From contig CBDFNJ010000002.1 of NCBI GenBank assembly GCA_965250115.1, positions 1,240,001-1,304,000 on the forward strand: a stretch of DNA of 64,000 nucleotides, written 5' to 3'. The position numbers were made by a program, and so were the translations under genes. Positions 61,349-64,000 of this stretch are shown in pieces. Within the stretch, counting starts at the first letter, position 1; each line of letters starts with the position of its first letter. This DNA is from CBDFHB01 sp965250115 (GTDB lineage Bacteria > Acidobacteriota > Vicinamibacteria > Marinacidobacterales > SMYC01). Under the pieces are notes generated by a model, which was not told where the DNA came from, made no database searches, and saw nothing but the letters and a program-made list of their open reading frames with translations.

Positions 61349-63007
61349 GTGTTCGGTCGACTGATGGGGCAGGCGACCGAGTACGCCATCCGTTTCTCTT
61401 CCGAAAAACGTCGTCCCGGACACGATCTGGTCTACGAAGTCTTGGCCAAGACCATCGGGGAGCGTGTGCGCACCGAACCCGGGATGTACGCGGGACGTCC
61501 CCAGATCTTCACGCGGAACGGCGGAGCGTTCCACTACGAGTATTACCCCTATTGCTCGGACGGGGGTCTCATCGAAGGAGCGACTCCCGAATGTCGTGGC
61601 CCCGCACAGCTTCTGCTCTATCAGAAGGCCCAGGAGGCCTTGCTGCGCGAAGCGATTCCCGAGGCCGAGAAGCGACTGAGCCAGCTCGGCTATCCGGGAA
61701 AGCTCGGCTTGCTCAAGAATTGTCGGGACGCCATGGGGCACGTCTATGGTGTCCAGGAGAGTTTTGAGGTCGATCTGGCTCGCGGTTTCGGCCTCTTGTT
61801 GTATCGACTCTCCCTAGCCGTCATGCTCCCGCTCCTCGTCGCGACCGTCGTTTGTAGTTGGGTGGGTTTTCTGATTCGAGCTTTGACGCTCGTTCTTCTG
61901 ATCGTAATCGGGTTCTCCTTCGTTCCGCTCGGTGGCCGCCGGTTTTGGGAGCGACTTCTCGGCTTTGACGACGGGATCAGCGCCCTTGCTGCCCGGCTCA
62001 TTCTCGCCGTGACTTGGCCGCTCCTTGCCCTGTTCTCGTTCGTGCTGCGCACGCTGGCCTTTCGGAGGGTGCGCAAGCGTGGCTTGGCGTTCCTTGTGTC
62101 TCGGCCTGTGTGGTCGGGGTCGGGCAGCGTCGAGGAAGATGGCCGATTCGTGCTCTCGGAAAAAGGGCCCTCCATCAACGCCGTCATGCGGTCGACTATC
62201 AGTCCGAGGGACCGAGCGATCCTCGACACGGGAAATCTGCTCAAGCCGATTCTCACGACCGCGTTGCTGCACCTCGCCCCTCTGCTCGGACTATGGCGGA
62301 GAAGGCAACGTCTGCAGCTTGGCCCGGCGGATTCGGCCATGCTCGAGGAGGCGGAGTTCCTGAAGATGGGCGCGACGTCGATCGTCGTCGCTATGATCGA
62401 GGCCGGTGCGCTCGAGGATGCGCCAAGGCTTCGTCGTCCCACAGAGGCCCTTCACGCGATCGTGGCCGATCCCTCTCTCGAGGCCGAGGTCGCGACCGCG
62501 CGCGGGGCGATGACTGCGCTCGAGATTCAGCGTTTCTACCTGGAGCGAGCGAAGGTCTACGTCAAGGATTCCAAAGCGACGTCCATGGAAGCGCGGGAAG
62601 TCGTGAAGCTCTGGGACGAGGTCGTGACGGCTCTCGAGCGGAGGAGGATGACGAAGCTGGTCGGACGGGTGGATTGGGTGACGAAGCGGTATCTGCTCGA
62701 GACTTGTGGTGACAAGCACGACACCGCGTTGCTCAAGACGATCGACTTGCGCTACCACGAGCTGGGCGACGGCTATGCCGCCCTGTTGGAGGAGCGTGGT
62801 GCCGTATCACGCCTCGTCTCTGCCGAACAAGTCCAGAGGGCCATCATGGAGCCGCCGGAAGGGACTCCGGCCTTCACCCGCGGCCGTTTTATCCGGAGTC
62901 GAAGGCCGAGCTGGATCTCGATTCGTATTTCCTGGGACTCCGCGCTGGTCGGTGGACGACTCTACGGCCGGCTCATTCGCTTTCCCGGAAGGAGTGAGCC
63001 GAACTAA
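61349..63007 (+). CDS. PafA/Dop (Pup ligase/deamidase) homologue with transmembrane insertion
   Basis: 552 residues. N-terminal domain matches PafA/Dop: GRLMGQATEYAI (PafA GIETEFG), NGGAFHYEYY, GATPECRGPAQLLLYQKA, LLKNCRDAMGHVYGVQESF (KNNTDSxGNSYGCHENY). The match resumes at 246: LAFLVSRPVWSGSGSVE, RDRAILDTG, AEFLKMGATSIVVAMIE, TALEIQRFYLERA, KLVGRVDWVTKRYLL, TIDLRYHELGDGYAALL, EPPEGTPAFTRGRFIR. Between, residues 147-240 are an insertion with about three membrane helices (147-170, 172-193, 213-237). The first Glu of the GxExE site is Ala9 while Glu11 is kept, and the catalytic Asp position seems to be Glu64. GTG 61349 preserves the conserved N-terminus. Ligase or Dop-like role cannot be told by eye. 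Confidence 0.8.
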   Translation: MFGRLMGQATEYAIRFSSEKRRPGHDLVYEVLAKTIGERVRTEPGMYAGRPQIFTRNGGAFHYEYYPYCSDGGLIEGATPECRGPAQLLLYQKAQEALLREAIPEAEKRLSQLGYPGKLGLLKNCRDAMGHVYGVQESFEVDLARGFGLLLYRLSLAVMLPLLVATVVCSWVGFLIRALTLVLLIVIGFSFVPLGGRRFWERLLGFDDGISALAARLILAVTWPLLALFSFVLRTLAFRRVRKRGLAFLVSRPVWSGSGSVEEDGRFVLSEKGPSINAVMRSTISPRDRAILDTGNLLKPILTTALLHLAPLLGLWRRRQRLQLGPADSAMLEEAEFLKMGATSIVVAMIEAGALEDAPRLRRPTEALHAIVADPSLEAEVATARGAMTALEIQRFYLERAKVYVKDSKATSMEAREVVKLWDEVVTALERRRMTKLVGRVDWVTKRYLLETCGDKHDTALLKTIDLRYHELGDGYAALLEERGAVSRLVSAEQVQRAIMEPPEGTPAFTRGRFIRSRRPSWISIRISWDSALVGGRLYGRLIRFPGRSEPN

Positions 63008-63021
63008 GATGGCGGATCGCG

Positions 63022-64000
63022 ATGTCAGGTAACAGCTTCGGGCAGGCGTTCCGCGTTACGACCGCCGGCGAGAGCCACGGTCCGGGTTACGTCGTCATCA
63101 TCGACGGCGTGCCGTCCGGCCTGGAGCTCTCGACGGCGGATTTGCAGCCCGATCTCGACCGGCGTCGCCCGGGCCAGTCGAAGGTCACCACGCAGAGGCA
63201 GGAGCGCGACGAGCCCGAGATCCTTTCCGGTGTTTTCGAGGGACGGACGACCGGCACCTCGATCGCCATCTCGATCCAGAACAGGGATCAGCGATCCAAA
63301 GACTACTCGGAGATTCGTGACAAGTATCGGCCCGGTCACGCGGACTACACCTTCGACGCGAAGTACGGCATTCGAGACTACCGGGGCGGAGGACGTTCGA
63401 GCGCGCGGGAGACCGCCGTTCGCGTCGCGGCAGGGGCGGTCGCGAAGAAGCTCCTGTCCGAGTGGTACGGTGTGGCCATCGTCGGCTACGTGAAGCGCGT
63501 AGGCGACGTCGTCGCGACGATCGCGGCCCCCGAGTCCGTTACCTTGGATGCGGTCGAGTCGAACATCGTCCGTTGCCCCGACAAGAGTGCGGCCGAAAAG
63601 ATGGTGGCGCTCATCGAAGCGCTCCGGCGCGAGGGCGACTCGATCGGAGGTGTCGCGGAGCTCGTCGCGACAGGAATACCCCCCGGCTGGGGCGAGCCTG
63701 TCTTCGACAAACTCAAAGCCGATCTGGGAAAGGCGATGTTCAGCCTTCCTGCCGTCGTCGGGGTGGAGTACGGTGCGGGTTTCGACATGGCGGCGTTGCG
63801 CGGTAGTGAGGCAAACGACGTCTTCACCCAAGAAGGGGGACGCATCGTCACCCGCACGAACCGCCACGGCGGGATGCTCGGTGGTATCAGCTCTGGAATG
63901 CCGATCGTGCTGCGCTGTGCCGTCAAGCCGACGAGCAGTTTGCCCCGCGAGCAGGAGACGGTCACCCGGCAGGGGGAGCCGACGACGATCGCGACGAAGG
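63022..64000 (+). CDS. aroC: Chorismate synthase (3' end outside window)
   Basis: ATG 63022 follows the PafA-like gene by 14 bases. The 326 residues visible match AroC: SFGQAFRVTTAGESHGPGYVV, DLDRRRPGQSKVTTQRQE, DYSEIRDKYRPGHADYTF, KYGIRDYRGGGRSSARETA and EGGRIVTRTNRHGGMLGGIS. It converts EPSP to chorismate using reduced FMN. The last 30-40 codons lie beyond the window. Confidence 0.97.
   Translation, partial: MSGNSFGQAFRVTTAGESHGPGYVVIIDGVPSGLELSTADLQPDLDRRRPGQSKVTTQRQERDEPEILSGVFEGRTTGTSIAISIQNRDQRSKDYSEIRDKYRPGHADYTFDAKYGIRDYRGGGRSSARETAVRVAAGAVAKKLLSEWYGVAIVGYVKRVGDVVATIAAPESVTLDAVESNIVRCPDKSAAEKMVALIEALRREGDSIGGVAELVATGIPPGWGEPVFDKLKADLGKAMFSLPAVVGVEYGAGFDMAALRGSEANDVFTQEGGRIVTRTNRHGGMLGGISSGMPIVLRCAVKPTSSLPREQETVTRQGEPTTIATK

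Noticed and set aside
1..64000. CRISPR arrays, tRNA or rRNA genes, prophage or integrase signatures.
   Set aside because: No regularly spaced repeats, cloverleaf-like sequences, or phage structural or integrase motifs were seen on reading through.

Overview
The window is GC-rich and densely coded, and reads like a chromosome (or a well-assembled metagenomic bin) of an Acidobacteriota-like bacterium. The pointers are a VWFA-related protein of the type common in Acidobacteria, paired DUF1800/DUF1501 genes, DUF4388 (PATAN) proteins paired with PilZ proteins, a large aerotolerance (Bat) operon, porins and TonB-type proteins of a Gram-negative envelope, and no phage or plasmid genes. The phylum is an inference; Myxococcota or Gemmatimonadota are alternatives. 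I saw no tRNA, rRNA or CRISPR array.

Layout. 1-1741 is an ISAzo13-family insertion sequence (left end outside the window). 1758-8709 is a moxR/DUF58/DUF4381/batA/batBC/batD operon that carries three lesions: the IS next to its 5' end, an in-frame stop in moxR, and a small ISL3-type non-autonomous element inside batD. 9092-12031 is a PilZ/DUF4388 pair. 12079-13374 holds rfbC and a deiodinase-like thioredoxin-fold gene whose active-site codon is UGA followed by a good bacterial SECIS hairpin. 13547-16388 is a promoter plus cysM, a JAMM protease and a CysO-like/E1/rhodanese fusion (protein-thiocarboxylate cysteine synthesis). 16576-18700 has small envelope genes, two of them preceded by a shared 41-bp repeat. 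18711-25660 has a sensor kinase, an aminotransferase and an ApbE/FMN-binding/membrane/porin flavinylation set. 26119-29783 is a lipoprotein amidohydrolase split by a second, 99% identical ISAzo13 copy.

30194-34244 holds a cyclophilin and ilvBNC. 34471-41984 has envelope, TPR, permease, YtxJ and Fur genes. 42057-44827 is DUF1800/DUF1501 (the latter with an amber stop). 44824-49541 is a minus-strand signalling block (PilZ, DUF4388-receiver-GAF, methyltransferase, TPR-histidine kinase). 49713-55954 has a sialidase-like pair, the second ISL3-type element with an 8-bp target duplication, a large vWA membrane protein and an aspartoacylase-like enzyme. 55955-59605 is tpx, map, dprE2 and dprE1.

The most interesting part is 61167-63007: a 51-residue Pup-like protein ending in Gly-Gly-Glu, directly followed by a PafA/Dop (Pup ligase/deamidase) homologue that has a roughly 95-residue hydrophobic insertion with about three membrane helices. 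It looks like a membrane-anchored pupylation module. aroC (cut by the window end) follows after 14 bases. With cysM-mec-cysO and dprE1-dprE2, it is the third locus in this window whose best-known counterpart is mycobacterial.
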